Assembly (NCBI GenBank): GCA_003280605.1
Contig: QCEM01000009.1
Location: forward strand, 1 to 64,000
Direction: 5' to 3'
Origin: SAR116 cluster bacterium AG-355-O21
GTDB taxonomy: Bacteria > Pseudomonadota > Alphaproteobacteria > Thalassobaculales > Thalassobaculaceae
Length of the DNA: 64,000 nucleotides
In this document: positions 27,741 through 36,503 of the stretch, piece after piece
Numbering within the stretch: position 1 is the first letter of the stretch
Layout of the letters: the number at the start of each line of letters is the position of its first letter
Notes under the pieces: generated by a model
Told to the model about the DNA's origin: nothing
Database searches by the model: none
Seen by the model: the letters and a program-made list of their open reading frames with translations, nothing else
Made by a program: the position numbers and the translations under genes

Positions 27741-27988
27741 AATAAGATTTCCTCAAAGGATCAGGATGAATAGATTACAAAGGCGTGCGGACAAGCGCAA
27801 TATGATGGTCTGTCACAGGAAATCTGTCCATACTGATCTGGCGAATAGCTGGTGCCAGCCGGCCATTTGCCGGCGGTGGCCATTCGGCGCTATGCCGTAG
27901 TGAATTATTAATAAGATCTACTAACCCATTATTTTTACGTCATTTAGATTAATAAAAGACGCTTATGTGCGCATTTTAGGATTTTCAT

Positions 27989-28900
27989 TTGGCTGTTTTA
28001 ATCAACGGTGTTTTGCCTATTTTTGCAGTCGTTGTTGCTGGCTATGTCTTCGGCTTTCGGAAGATCTTTTCACCCGGCGATGCGGCAAGCATTAATAAAT
28101 TCGTCTTCATGGTGGCTATTCCGGCCCTAAGTGTCGATCTGATCGTCAGCGCGCCGTTTGCATCTTTTGATTGGCGTGTCTTGTTTGGCTTTTTCTTGGC
28201 CGAGGTGATCACCTATTTCATTGGCCTTTTCATCGCCTTAAAGCTTTTAAAATGTTCCCTGGCGGAAGCAATTCTGATCGGTCTGGCATCGGCATTTGGG
28301 AATCATTTATTGTTTGTGTTGCCCATTACCCAGAACCTATTTGGGGAGGTGGCCGCCCTGCCCATTGTGGCCATTATCGCGGTTGATTCGATACTGCTTT
28401 GTGGTGGCACTTTAATGGCCATGGAGGTTGTTGGCGAAGGGCAGTTTTCATTCCGGCAGTTCTGCATCAAGATCCTGAAAAATCCACCTATTATGTCCCT
28501 ACTGCTCGGCCTTGTACTGGCAGTTTGCGGCGTGAATTTGCCAAAAAGTGTGCTGTTATTTTTAGACTTTTCGGGGGTCGCGGGCGCCCCTTGCGCACTG
28601 TTTTCGCTGGGCATCGTGCTCAGTCAAGTCAGCTTGGCCGGGCGACGGCCGGTGATTACGATGATTTGCCTGTCCAAACTTGCGATCTTACCCCTGCTGG
28701 CCTGGGTGCTTTTGATGTCATTTCTGGACCTTGACTTTGAGGCCGCAAAAATACCCTTGATGGCGGCGGTGGCTCCCTGTGGGGCGATGGCCTTTGTTTT
28801 CGCGTTGAATTATCAGGTCCGTACCGATGCCATCGCACCGGCAATTTTCTTCTCCACCCTGATTTCCGTGCTGACCTTATCGGCCCTGGCAGCCGCTTGA
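27989..28900 (+). CDS. AEC-family (auxin efflux carrier-like) transporter
   Basis: A 303-residue inner-membrane carrier with about ten hydrophobic helices in two repeats. Family landmarks are VLPIFAVVVAGYVFG at the N-terminus, INKFVFMVAIPALSVDLIV, ASAFGNHLLFVLPI at the end of the first repeat, KNPPIMSLLLGLVLAVCG, and GAPCALFSLGIVLSQ in the second. Bacterial AEC proteins often carry malate or other carboxylates; substrate is not fixed here. The best start is TTG 27989, with AGGA about ten bases upstream. A second AEC gene lies at 62362. Confidence 0.87.
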   Translation: MAVLINGVLPIFAVVVAGYVFGFRKIFSPGDAASINKFVFMVAIPALSVDLIVSAPFASFDWRVLFGFFLAEVITYFIGLFIALKLLKCSLAEAILIGLASAFGNHLLFVLPITQNLFGEVAALPIVAIIAVDSILLCGGTLMAMEVVGEGQFSFRQFCIKILKNPPIMSLLLGLVLAVCGVNLPKSVLLFLDFSGVAGAPCALFSLGIVLSQVSLAGRRPVITMICLSKLAILPLLAWVLLMSFLDLDFEAAKIPLMAAVAPCGAMAFVFALNYQVRTDAIAPAIFFSTLISVLTLSALAAA

Positions 28901-28935
28901 CACCGGCGGCCATAGCAACGCCTCCTGCCCGGCGA

Positions 28936-30108
28936 TCAGGGTATTACCGGCAAGCTTGCAGGCGCCCGGCGGCTGAGCAATTTGGCACCTGTTTCGGTGA
29001 TCACGATATTTTCCTCATGCACCATCACCCGGTCGGCGGCAAACGTCATTCCAGGCTCAAGGGTCAGCACCATATTGGCCGTTAAGACGGTATGATCATC
29101 GGGCATATTTGACGGTGGCTCGGTTAATTGCATGCCTAAGCCATGACCCAGCCGGCCCACATCATTGCCCAATGCCCCGCCTTTCTGAAGAACCGCCCAC
29201 ATGGCCGAAAACACATCACTAACGCGGGCACCAACCGTCGCCGCCGCAAGCCCTGCGTCAGTTGCCGCATAAACCACGTCATAGGCGCGGCGGACCGGAT
29301 CATCTGCGCTGACGAAGGCGAAATTGCGATCAAAATCGCAATAATAACCGTCAAACATCGCACCGGTATCCATGATCAGCACATCCCCGGCGGCAATTAA
29401 TTGCGCGCTTGGCGGCGAGATGATGTCGCCATAACCACCCTGGCCGCTGGCACCGACCAAGTAAGGAATGTCATCAACCCCGGCTGATAAAGCAGCAATT
29501 TTAAACGCTCGGAAGGCATCAATCTGCGACATGCCGGAATGAATGAAATCAGGTACAGCTGCAAACACCGCTGAGATCACCTCGGCGACATAAGCGATCT
29601 TGTCAATCTCGGCCGGGCTTTTGACCATCCTTAAATGCCGCAGCAAGCTGCTTGCATCCGACCATTGCGCCCCGGCCAGCTCGACCTTCAGGCGGGCAAA
29701 ATCGTTAACAGGCATGCGCAGGTGCGTCTCCGCACCCATGGCCAGCCCCAGGCAAGCTGCCGGCCCGCAAAGTTCCGTTAAGGTACTGGCAAGCAGGCGT
29801 ACCCCCTCGTCTTCCGGCTGCGGCGATGGCCAGGTGCGGATATCGTCGATCCACGTCCGGGCCATACAGGCGGCACCGATGGCCGGGATCACCGCCACCG
29901 GTTTGCCGGTTACCGGCAGGATTAAAAACCATGGCCGTGTCGGGCTTTGCCAAAATTGCGTTAAAAAACCTGTAAAATACCGAATTTCCGGCTCTGTGGT
30001 TAGCAATAAGCCATCAAAACCCGCCGCTGCCATTGCGGTTTGCGCTACCGTCACCCGGATTTGATATTCACCGACCGGAAAACCGCGCGGCGGCTGTGCG
30101 CGCTGCAT
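28936..30108 (-). CDS. M24-family Xaa-Pro-type metallopeptidase
   Basis: The 390-residue protein has a creatinase N-terminal domain (FDGLLLTTEPEIRYFTGF) and a complete M24 catalytic domain. All five metal ligands are present: two Asp in MDTGAMFDGYYCDFDR, His in GHGLGMQL, Glu in LTLEPGM and Glu in VHEENIVIT. It is therefore a likely dinuclear-metal aminopeptidase P or prolidase-like hydrolase, in contrast to the atypical paralogue at 8624. The exact substrate is unknown. It is the only gene between the convergent AEC gene and the M64 gene. Confidence 0.9.
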   Translation of the reverse strand: MQRAQPPRGFPVGEYQIRVTVAQTAMAAAGFDGLLLTTEPEIRYFTGFLTQFWQSPTRPWFLILPVTGKPVAVIPAIGAACMARTWIDDIRTWPSPQPEDEGVRLLASTLTELCGPAACLGLAMGAETHLRMPVNDFARLKVELAGAQWSDASSLLRHLRMVKSPAEIDKIAYVAEVISAVFAAVPDFIHSGMSQIDAFRAFKIAALSAGVDDIPYLVGASGQGGYGDIISPPSAQLIAAGDVLIMDTGAMFDGYYCDFDRNFAFVSADDPVRRAYDVVYAATDAGLAAATVGARVSDVFSAMWAVLQKGGALGNDVGRLGHGLGMQLTEPPSNMPDDHTVLTANMVLTLEPGMTFAADRVMVHEENIVITETGAKLLSRRAPASLPVIP

Positions 30109-30206
30109 TGCTGTGATCCTTTTTCATTTTCGGACAGGGTGATGAGCGGCTGGATGCTATCAGGCCGGCGCGCGATTAAGCACCTAAAAAAATCAACCTG
30201 CCGGAA

Positions 30207-30237
30207 AACGCAGCGGCGGTGCTTTCAGATCGCCGCT
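30207..30237 (-). terminator. possible terminator of the M64/RTX gene
   Basis: On the minus strand AGCGGCG (from 30237) pairs with CGCCGCT (to 30212) and is followed four bases later by TTTT. The stem begins inside the stop codon of the M64 gene. The short T-run makes this a moderate candidate. Confidence 0.4.
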
Positions 30238-31882
30238 AAACGAACAGGAAGTCGGCGGCAGCCAAGGGTGCCGACTGGCCGATCAATGTAATCGTGCCGC
30301 CGGCCGAATTGCTGATCACCAAATTACCGTCAAGCATGCTCTGGCTCAGGCTGGCGAAGTCCCCCGGCGTTTGCAGCAAATCTTCATCCGCCGTGAAATC
30401 CAATGCGATATCACTGCCGTTTGAAATCACAAAAATATCGACGCCGTCGGCACCTGACAATGTGTCATCACCGCGATTGCCATCCAGTCGGTCATTACCG
30501 CTATGGCCGATCACAAGGTCATTCTGCTGTCCGCCGTAAAGGATATCATTGCCCATGCCGCCGGACACGATGTCGTCACCTTTATTGCCATAAACAATAT
30601 CGTCACCGTAATCGCCAGCAACCAGGTCCGCATGCTGGCCGCCAAACAAGGTATCGACGCCAAAGCCTCCCATGAGGTGGTCGTTCTCGGTATTGCCATA
30701 GATCAGATCGTCGCCGGCGCTGCCGTTAATTGTATCCGCGCCTGCCAATGCAAACACAACATCATCCAGACCGTTACCGACATAGCTATCGGCTGCCGCC
30801 GTCATCGCCATACCGCTTGGCACGGCACCGGTCCACTGGATGTCCCAGGTGACTGTTTCTTCCAGCGCACTGCGGTCACTTACCCGCACCCAATCGGTCC
30901 CGTCATAGGCCCGGGCAGTGATTGTATGGGTTCCCACCGACAGGGATTGATGCTGCAAATTCAAGCTGTTGCCGTCGGCTTGGACAATTTTATGATCAAT
31001 CGACCACTCAACCGTAATCAGGCTATCGGAAACAGGCGTTACCGCCAGCTGGTTAAGATCTGTGGCCGATAGGCTGTCGCCCATTAACGTATAACTGTCT
31101 AGTGGGTCGACGAGGTCATAAAATTTCAAAATGAATTGCTCGCGGGCGACAGGGTCAAAGGCCCTGTTTAATATCTGCATTTTCGAGTTATTGGATGGCC
31201 GATAGACCCCGCTATCGTAATAATGCCCGCCCTCGTAGGCGCCGACGGTGCCGGTATTGCTGTCGGTATAGCCGAGCCACTGGCTCCATTTTGCGCCGCT
31301 GGCATCGGTTGTGATGTTCATCGCCGCCGGCTCGCCGTAAGGGTAACGGCCGGCGGTTCCGCCATATTCATCGGCCAGATCCGCAAATGAATGGCCAACT
31401 TCATGCACTGCGATTTCAAGTGCCGCGCCATTGCTGCCGGCATAGACGGCATATTGGCCGCCGCCGCCGCCGTATTTGCTGGTATTGACCGGGATAAACA
31501 CCATTTCGGCTTCAATATCGGTGCCGGTTAAGGCGGCGGATAAAGCTGCCTTGGCGGCGCTGCCGTTGACATACAGCAGGCGTTCCGTCACCCCGTCCCA
31601 GTAAAACGACGAGTCTAAGGCTGTATCGCGGACCGTCCCAAGGCCAGGATTGTTGGCGCCTGATTGCACGGAGGCCAAATCAATGCGGTGCACATTGAAG
31701 AACGCGGCATATCGCCCAAACGGCTCAGTCAGCGCCGAGCCGTTAAATAAGTAATCGGTCAGGGTGTTAACGTCGCGGCTGTAGATGGTGTTGATTTCGC
31801 TTGCCGCATAGCCGTCCCCTAAAAACACGATATCGATCCGGTTGGCGGATGCACCGGTGCTGGTGATGGTTGTGACGGCCAT
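30236..31882 (-). CDS. secreted M64-like metallopeptidase with RTX calcium-binding repeats
   Basis: The 548-residue protein joins an N-terminal peptidase domain of the M64 (IgA peptidase) family to a C-terminal RTX region. The zinc motif HEVGHSFADLADEY (about 160-173) contains HExxH, and the DEY fits the family. GWTQW-like segments and VPSGMAM lead into nonapeptide repeats at about 375-485 (GNTENDHLMGG, GDDIVYGNKGDD, GNDILYGG). There is no N-terminal signal peptide. RTX repeats and the hydrophobic end ADFLFV indicate type I secretion. No T1SS genes are in the window, so export must use a distant system. Confidence 0.88.
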   Translation of the reverse strand: MAVTTITSTGASANRIDIVFLGDGYAASEINTIYSRDVNTLTDYLFNGSALTEPFGRYAAFFNVHRIDLASVQSGANNPGLGTVRDTALDSSFYWDGVTERLLYVNGSAAKAALSAALTGTDIEAEMVFIPVNTSKYGGGGGQYAVYAGSNGAALEIAVHEVGHSFADLADEYGGTAGRYPYGEPAAMNITTDASGAKWSQWLGYTDSNTGTVGAYEGGHYYDSGVYRPSNNSKMQILNRAFDPVAREQFILKFYDLVDPLDSYTLMGDSLSATDLNQLAVTPVSDSLITVEWSIDHKIVQADGNSLNLQHQSLSVGTHTITARAYDGTDWVRVSDRSALEETVTWDIQWTGAVPSGMAMTAAADSYVGNGLDDVVFALAGADTINGSAGDDLIYGNTENDHLMGGFGVDTLFGGQHADLVAGDYGDDIVYGNKGDDIVSGGMGNDILYGGQQNDLVIGHSGNDRLDGNRGDDTLSGADGVDIFVISNGSDIALDFTADEDLLQTPGDFASLSQSMLDGNLVISNSAGGTITLIGQSAPLAAADFLFV

Positions 31883-32236
31883 GAAAAAACAATGCCAAAT
31901 ATAATGTTTGGACTAGTTATAGTCTTAATATCATGGGACGTAAAAATATTTCGATGCCGGTGTCCCACCAAGGATGACTCGGCCCACAGCAACTCGGCCT
32001 ACAACAATTGGGTTCTGCAATGTATGACGATGGGTTCAATGCCCGCCAAGCGGTCAGCGTTTCGTCAGACACCGGACATAACAGATCATCAACGGATCAC
32101 GGCGGGCCAGCAACCGGCCCTGTCAGCGGAAATACCGCCAGAAATTCGGCCAGAAATACCGACCGAAATACCGCCTGAAATACCGCCAGAAATACCCGGC
32201 GAAATACCGCCTGAAATACCTGCCGAAAGTCAGCCC
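31883..32236. other. 354-base intergenic stretch with 12-bp repeats
   Basis: No credible gene fills this gap between the M64 gene start and the Fe-ADH stop. A plus-strand frame stays open through it only because the 12-bp repeat keeps one phase, and it then runs antisense through the Fe-ADH gene. Apart from the tandem repeat I see no terminator or clear promoter. Confidence 0.6.
32128..32223. repeat. 8-copy 12-bp imperfect tandem repeat (GAAATACCGCCW)
   Basis: Eight consecutive 12-base units begin at 32128, 32140, 32152, 32164, 32176, 32188, 32200 and 32212, with consensus GAAATACCGCC(A/T). GAAAT is nearly invariant and the last six bases vary. A ninth degenerate unit GAAAGTCAGCCC follows up to the Fe-ADH stop codon region. 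On the plus strand it would encode PEIP-type tetrapeptides, but that frame has no gene support. Confidence 0.9.
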
Positions 32237-33373
32237 TTAGCCCATGGCGTCTTTATAAAGTGCCTCAAAGCCGGCTGCATCAACTGGCTTGGCATTGGTT
32301 TTTGTTGTCGGATCGACCAGCGCATGGGTAATCATATCGGGAACCATCGCATCGGTGATGCCCATCTCCGAGAGATTCTTCGGCAGGCCCAAACGCGCGT
32401 TGAGCGCTTCGATTGCGCTGTCCAACGACTGCGTCTCGGGGACCCCCATAGCCTGCTTCAAGCGGTCCCGTTTCTCGCCCAAGACATCATCATTATAACG
32501 CAAGCAAGCAGGCAGGCAGACGGCATTGAGCGTACCGTGATGCAGGTTTAAATGATCGATGCGGCCGGCCGCATGGCTCATGGCGTGAACGGCACCAAGG
32601 CCTTTGGTAAAGGCCAAAGCCCCTTCGCTGGCGGCAATCATCATTTGCTTGCGCGCTTCACGGTCAGTGCCGTCATCGGTGACACGGATCGAGTTTCCTT
32701 TGCCGACGGCACGCCACAGACCGTCAAGGCCAATTGCTTCCGCAGCCGGGTTTTCCACCGGGCTCATCACCGCTTCCATCAAATGGGTCACAGCATCCAT
32801 GCCGGTTGCAGCAGTTAACAGCGGCGGCAAACCAAGGGTCAAGTCGGGATCACAGAGCGCCACCTTAGCGATCATATTCGGGCTGCTAAAAATCAATTTA
32901 CGGCCGTCCTCGGTCTTAATCACCGCCCCGCGGCTGACCTCAGAGCCGGTCCCCGAGGTTGTTGGAACAGCGATCATCGGGGTCACCGGACCAATCTTCA
33001 TGCCGCCCCCTGTGGCAGCGTTATATTCAATCAGCGGTTCCGGGTGCGTGAGCAGCAGCGCCGCCCCCTTTGACAGGTCCATCGATGACCCGCCGCCAAG
33101 GGCAATAATGCCGTCGCAATTATTTTCCGTGAACATCCGGACCGCGTCTTTAACCGCTGATTCCGTTGGGTTTTCTGGTGTGCCGTCATAAATCGCAACA
33201 TCAACATCATTTGGGATGCGGCTGCGGATGGTATCGACAATACCAACACTGACAAGGCCCTTATCGGTACAGATGAGCGGACGCTTGATACCTAATTGCT
33301 TGAGTGTCTCGCCAAGCATATCAATCGCGCCGTGTTCAATATGACATTGGTTAACGAATGTGATCACGGCCAT
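32237..33373 (-). CDS. iron-containing alcohol dehydrogenase
   Basis: A group III (Fe-type) NAD(P)-dependent alcohol dehydrogenase of 378 residues, normal length. The nucleotide site is in IIALGGGSSMDLSKGAALL (about 95-113), and VPTTSGTGSEVSRGAVI follows. The metal-binding region has HAMSHAAGRIDHLNLHHGTLNAV (about 262-284), with the conserved histidines. It could equally be a maleylacetate reductase or 1,3-propanediol-type enzyme. It is the last gene of a minus-strand group with the GMC oxidoreductase and hydrolase, suggesting alcohol/aldehyde catabolism. The repeat array lies directly downstream. Confidence 0.92.
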   Translation of the reverse strand: MAVITFVNQCHIEHGAIDMLGETLKQLGIKRPLICTDKGLVSVGIVDTIRSRIPNDVDVAIYDGTPENPTESAVKDAVRMFTENNCDGIIALGGGSSMDLSKGAALLLTHPEPLIEYNAATGGGMKIGPVTPMIAVPTTSGTGSEVSRGAVIKTEDGRKLIFSSPNMIAKVALCDPDLTLGLPPLLTAATGMDAVTHLMEAVMSPVENPAAEAIGLDGLWRAVGKGNSIRVTDDGTDREARKQMMIAASEGALAFTKGLGAVHAMSHAAGRIDHLNLHHGTLNAVCLPACLRYNDDVLGEKRDRLKQAMGVPETQSLDSAIEALNARLGLPKNLSEMGITDAMVPDMITHALVDPTTKTNAKPVDAAGFEALYKDAMG

Positions 33374-33464
33374 AACAAAAATACTCCCAAAAAATGTCTC
33401 AAATGTGACCTTAGCGGCGGCCTGGAGAAGCGCAAGCAGGCCTATCCCTGACCGCCGAAGGCCC

Positions 33465-35174
33465 CTAGGACGCCGTCAAAATATCATCAGCAATTTTTTC
33501 AGCGCTCATAATGGTTGGAAAATTTGTATTTGCACAGGGCACAACCGGGAAAATCGAGGCATCAACCACGCGCAGTCCCGCGATCCCGCGCACCCTGCCT
33601 TGGTTGTCGGTCACCGCCATCGGATCATCGGCGGCGCCCATACGGCAGGTACACGAGGCGTGCCAAACGCCGACAGCGGCGCGCCGAATGAAAGCTTCGG
33701 CGCGCTCGTCATCACGGCAAACTTCCTCCAGGGTGAAATCTTCCATCAAAAAATTATCGATCAGATGGTCACGCAAGAACTTTGGCCCATCCATCAGGCG
33801 GGCGCCAATACCGGTCAAAATCTTGTTCTTGGTGGTAATCGCGCCGACTTGGCGGACTTTATCGGAATAGGCCGCCGGGAAGGCATTGCTGGTCACCGCT
33901 TGCATCGCCGGGTCTTGAAACAATGGCGCTAGACGACGAATAGCATCCATCAACCGGTCCAAATCGCGTTTGTCAGAAAGCAGGTTAAAATCGACGGATG
34001 GTGGTTCATGCCACTGCCGCGAAGCTAATTTGACCTCACCGGTTTCCGAGAACGTCTTATTGGTGAAAATCAGCAGGGCGCTGATCTGCTCACCGATCTT
34101 GTGCCAGGAACTTTTGGCATTGCCGATGACGAACATATCGCCTGCGGCAGCTCCGCCAATTTCCGACGAATACCGCATGGCCAGGTGCATGTGGCGGCGC
34201 GATAACGCGTTCAAAACCCGTGCCGAAGGTTTCAGGAAAGACGCGATGGCGACCGAGGGGTGATCCATTAACCGCTGACCGACACCGGCCAAAGCGTTAC
34301 GGATGGGGATGCCTAAGTCCCGCAAATGGCCTTCCGGTCCAATGCCGGCACGCATTAAATGCGCCGGTGAGTGAATCGCCCCAGAGGAAAGGATGATCTC
34401 CCGGCCCCTGAAGGTTTGCGGCTTGCCGTCCACAAGCGCACGCACACCGACACAGCGCTTATCCTCAAAAAGTAACTCGGTAACGGCTGTTTGCGTCGAG
34501 ATATGAAGGTTTTGGCGTTTTCGTACCTCGGCATTCAGATAGCCCATGGCGGCAGAGACGCGCTGCTCGTCATAATTAGAGATTGTGACCGGAAAATAGC
34601 CATCTTCAAAAAAGCCGTTTTGATCGGGTAAATACTTATAACCGGCGTTTTTGAAGGCTTGTGAGAGTGCTTTTGAATATCCCGACCAATGGGCGTCAGG
34701 CACCCGCCGGACCGGAATTGGTCCATCCTTGCCGTGCCATTGGTCATCAAAATCTTTGTCATTTTCCAATTTTTTGAAATATGGCAGGACCTTATCCCAG
34801 CCCCAACCATCGGCCCCGCGGGCCTGCCAATCGTCATAATCGGTCGGCGCCCCTCTGTTCGCCATTTGGCCATTGATCGAGGAGCCGCCACCAAGGACGC
34901 GGGCCTGCTCGTATTTCCGCAACGGCGGTTTTGGCGCGTCCAAGTCGTTATGGGGGATCACCTCGGTGGTGACCTTCAGATCGGACCAGGTGAAGCGATC
35001 GTTCAGATATGCGGTGCCGGGATAGGAATCTAGGATTTCGGCAGGAACCGCATCCGGCGGCGTATCCTCGCCGGCCTCGCACACCAAGACCTGGTTGGCG
35101 CTGCGGGCAGACAAGCGATTTGCCAAGACACTTCCAGCGGATCCGCCGCCGACGATGATATAATCAAATTCCAC
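33465..35174 (-). CDS. GMC-family FAD oxidoreductase (choline/alcohol dehydrogenase-like)
   Basis: A 569-residue flavoenzyme of the glucose-methanol-choline family, which oxidises alcohols with FAD. It opens with the dinucleotide motif DYIIVGGGSAGSVLANRLS, followed by the GMC signature 1 region RVLGGGSSINGQMANRGAPTDYDDW (about 89-113) and signature 2 ILSSGAIHSPAHLMRAGIG (about 245-263). The C-terminal active-site region is VGVWHASCTCRMGAADDPMAV. It resembles BetA and AlkJ; substrate not resolved. It lies between the alpha/beta hydrolase and Fe-ADH on the same strand. Confidence 0.93.
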   Translation of the reverse strand: MEFDYIIVGGGSAGSVLANRLSARSANQVLVCEAGEDTPPDAVPAEILDSYPGTAYLNDRFTWSDLKVTTEVIPHNDLDAPKPPLRKYEQARVLGGGSSINGQMANRGAPTDYDDWQARGADGWGWDKVLPYFKKLENDKDFDDQWHGKDGPIPVRRVPDAHWSGYSKALSQAFKNAGYKYLPDQNGFFEDGYFPVTISNYDEQRVSAAMGYLNAEVRKRQNLHISTQTAVTELLFEDKRCVGVRALVDGKPQTFRGREIILSSGAIHSPAHLMRAGIGPEGHLRDLGIPIRNALAGVGQRLMDHPSVAIASFLKPSARVLNALSRRHMHLAMRYSSEIGGAAAGDMFVIGNAKSSWHKIGEQISALLIFTNKTFSETGEVKLASRQWHEPPSVDFNLLSDKRDLDRLMDAIRRLAPLFQDPAMQAVTSNAFPAAYSDKVRQVGAITTKNKILTGIGARLMDGPKFLRDHLIDNFLMEDFTLEEVCRDDERAEAFIRRAAVGVWHASCTCRMGAADDPMAVTDNQGRVRGIAGLRVVDASIFPVVPCANTNFPTIMSAEKIADDILTAS

Positions 35175-35217
35175 TTTATGCCCCCATATGAGTGAATCGC
35201 AGAGCGGTTATGCTTGC

Positions 35218-35904
35218 CTATGCCATCAGTAAACGCGCCAATTCCTCCGGCGTCGTGAGCATTGGATAGTGGCCGGTGTCAATCTCATGCCAGCGCGCCC
35301 CAAGCCTATCGGCGCAGCGCTCAAGATGTTGGCGGCCAGGGTTTGGTGCTTGGCGGCAATAGATCACATCAGCGTCCCAGCTTTGCGTCCAAAAACTGTC
35401 CAGTTTGACAGGCGCATAGAAACAATTGCGCGGATGCAAGCTCACCCGATCGGCAGCCCAATCACGCACCGCCGGGTCAATGTCCTTAAAACTACGCGTC
35501 AGCAAGTCCTCGCGGTCCGGACCAAGCGCCAGCGGCCCTTCGATGGCCGCCGGCGCAGTGACGATATCGCGAATTTTCTCACCGTCTAACAAAGCTAAAG
35601 CGTCAACGAAGACCAGGCGGCTAATCCGCGCCCGCGACCGCTCGGCGACACGCGCTAAAACCATCCCACCGCTGGAGGTGCCGACCAGCACCACATCGTG
35701 CAAATCTTCCAACTGCAGCATCTCGATAACTTCTTCGGCCTGGGTTTCGGTGGTGATTCCCAGATGAACACTGGCAGCACGCTCAGCACATCCCTGCAAG
35801 CAGGGGACATAAACCTCATGACCTTCAGCGCGCAAGCTTGCCGCCACCGTTTTCCAAATCCACGGCCCTTGATAGGCACCATGCAACAGCACAAAACTTG
35901 CCAT
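35218..35904 (-). CDS. alpha/beta hydrolase
   Basis: A 228-residue alpha/beta hydrolase of the esterase/hydroxynitrile lyase-like type. VLLHGAYQGPWIWKTVAASL contains the oxyanion HG motif, VLVGTSSGGMVLARVAERS holds the nucleophile elbow GTSSGG with the catalytic serine, and GARWHEIDTGHYPMLTTPEELARLL supplies the catalytic His. The ATG at 35904 (MASFVLLHG) has GGGGAG eight bases upstream; ATG 35910 is closer to it. It heads a minus-strand run with the GMC and Fe-ADH genes. Confidence 0.88.
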   Translation of the reverse strand: MASFVLLHGAYQGPWIWKTVAASLRAEGHEVYVPCLQGCAERAASVHLGITTETQAEEVIEMLQLEDLHDVVLVGTSSGGMVLARVAERSRARISRLVFVDALALLDGEKIRDIVTAPAAIEGPLALGPDREDLLTRSFKDIDPAVRDWAADRVSLHPRNCFYAPVKLDSFWTQSWDADVIYCRQAPNPGRQHLERCADRLGARWHEIDTGHYPMLTTPEELARLLMA

Positions 35905-35922
35905 CGCCATTACTCCCCACAA

Positions 35923-36340
35923 CCAACTTCCCTGCCCGAAGACGCTGAAACGTCCGGTCGCACCTTGGCGGTACGATTTTTATACCTGAGGATAATGGCG
36001 GCTATCGGCTTTAAAGGCAATGCATGCACGTGCCCCGGCGGTCGCCTTGACGGCCTGCCCACAGCTGCCCTGCCGGTGTGTTAGCAGCTGGCGCCGGCGA
36101 TCGCCGGCATGCCCTGTCCGGCAGCCAATTGGCGCCAGCGATGATGTTGGTCTGTTGCTTCGAGAAAAGAGCCGGTGCCGACTAACCGGCCAAACGGCTT
36201 GCAGATAATTTCCGGCGGTTCAAGGGCTTTGCCCACGACCCGCACTGACGTGACGATCCCGCATCCCAGGCACCGCCCGGATCGCTTAACCCGGATGACA
36301 GTGGCCAGCAGGCCAGCCGTGAAACCGATGATTTAAGGGA
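35923..36340. other. 418-base intergenic stretch before tRNA-Lys
   Basis: No convincing gene. A minus-strand frame is open from about 36334 to a TAA at 36081 and contains CLGCG and LEPPEIICKPFGRLVG, but it has no ATG or ribosome site, so I do not call it. The stretch does contain a nested inverted repeat at 36087-36139. GC content resembles the neighbours. Confidence 0.5.
36087..36139. repeat. nested inverted repeat with a 16-bp perfect palindrome
   Basis: GCCGGCGATCGCCGGC at 36093-36108 is a perfect 16-bp palindrome centred on GCGATCGC. It overlaps outer inverted arms GCTGGCGCC (36087-36095) and GGCGCCAGC (36131-36139). No T-run follows on either strand, so it is not an obvious intrinsic terminator. 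Confidence 0.75.
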
Positions 36341-36416
36341 TGGTGAGCGCGACAGGATTCGAACCTGTGACCGTCTGATTAAAAGTCAGATGCTCTACCA
36401 ACTGAGCTACGCGCCC
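36341..36416 (-). tRNA. tRNA-Lys (anticodon TTT)
   Basis: A 76-nt minus-strand cloverleaf. The acceptor arm is GGGCGCG/CGCGCTC with a wobble pair, the D-arm is GCTCAGTTGGTAGAGC, and the anticodon stem TCTGA/TCAGA with loop CTTTTAA gives anticodon TTT. The T-arm is GGTTCGAATCC and A-CCA is encoded. It lies downstream of coaD on the same strand. Confidence 0.97.
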
Positions 36417-36503
36417 GACTTGCGGTGTTAATTAGGCTGGCAAGCTGCCTTGGTCAACCGCTGATTAGCGTATGCGGCAAAATAACTTGAGTTTTGAGAT
36501 GGC

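Noticed and set aside
32128-32223. CRISPR array
   Set aside because: Units are 12 bases and contiguous with no unique spacers. No cas genes are in the window.
31892-32551. Plus-strand open frame over the 12-bp repeat with PEIP-type tetrapeptides
   Set aside because: The frame stays open only through the repeat and then continues antisense in Fe-ADH. No ribosome site or conserved domain.
36081-36334. Open minus-strand frame with CLGCG and LEPPEII
   Set aside because: No start codon with a ribosome site and no recognised family.
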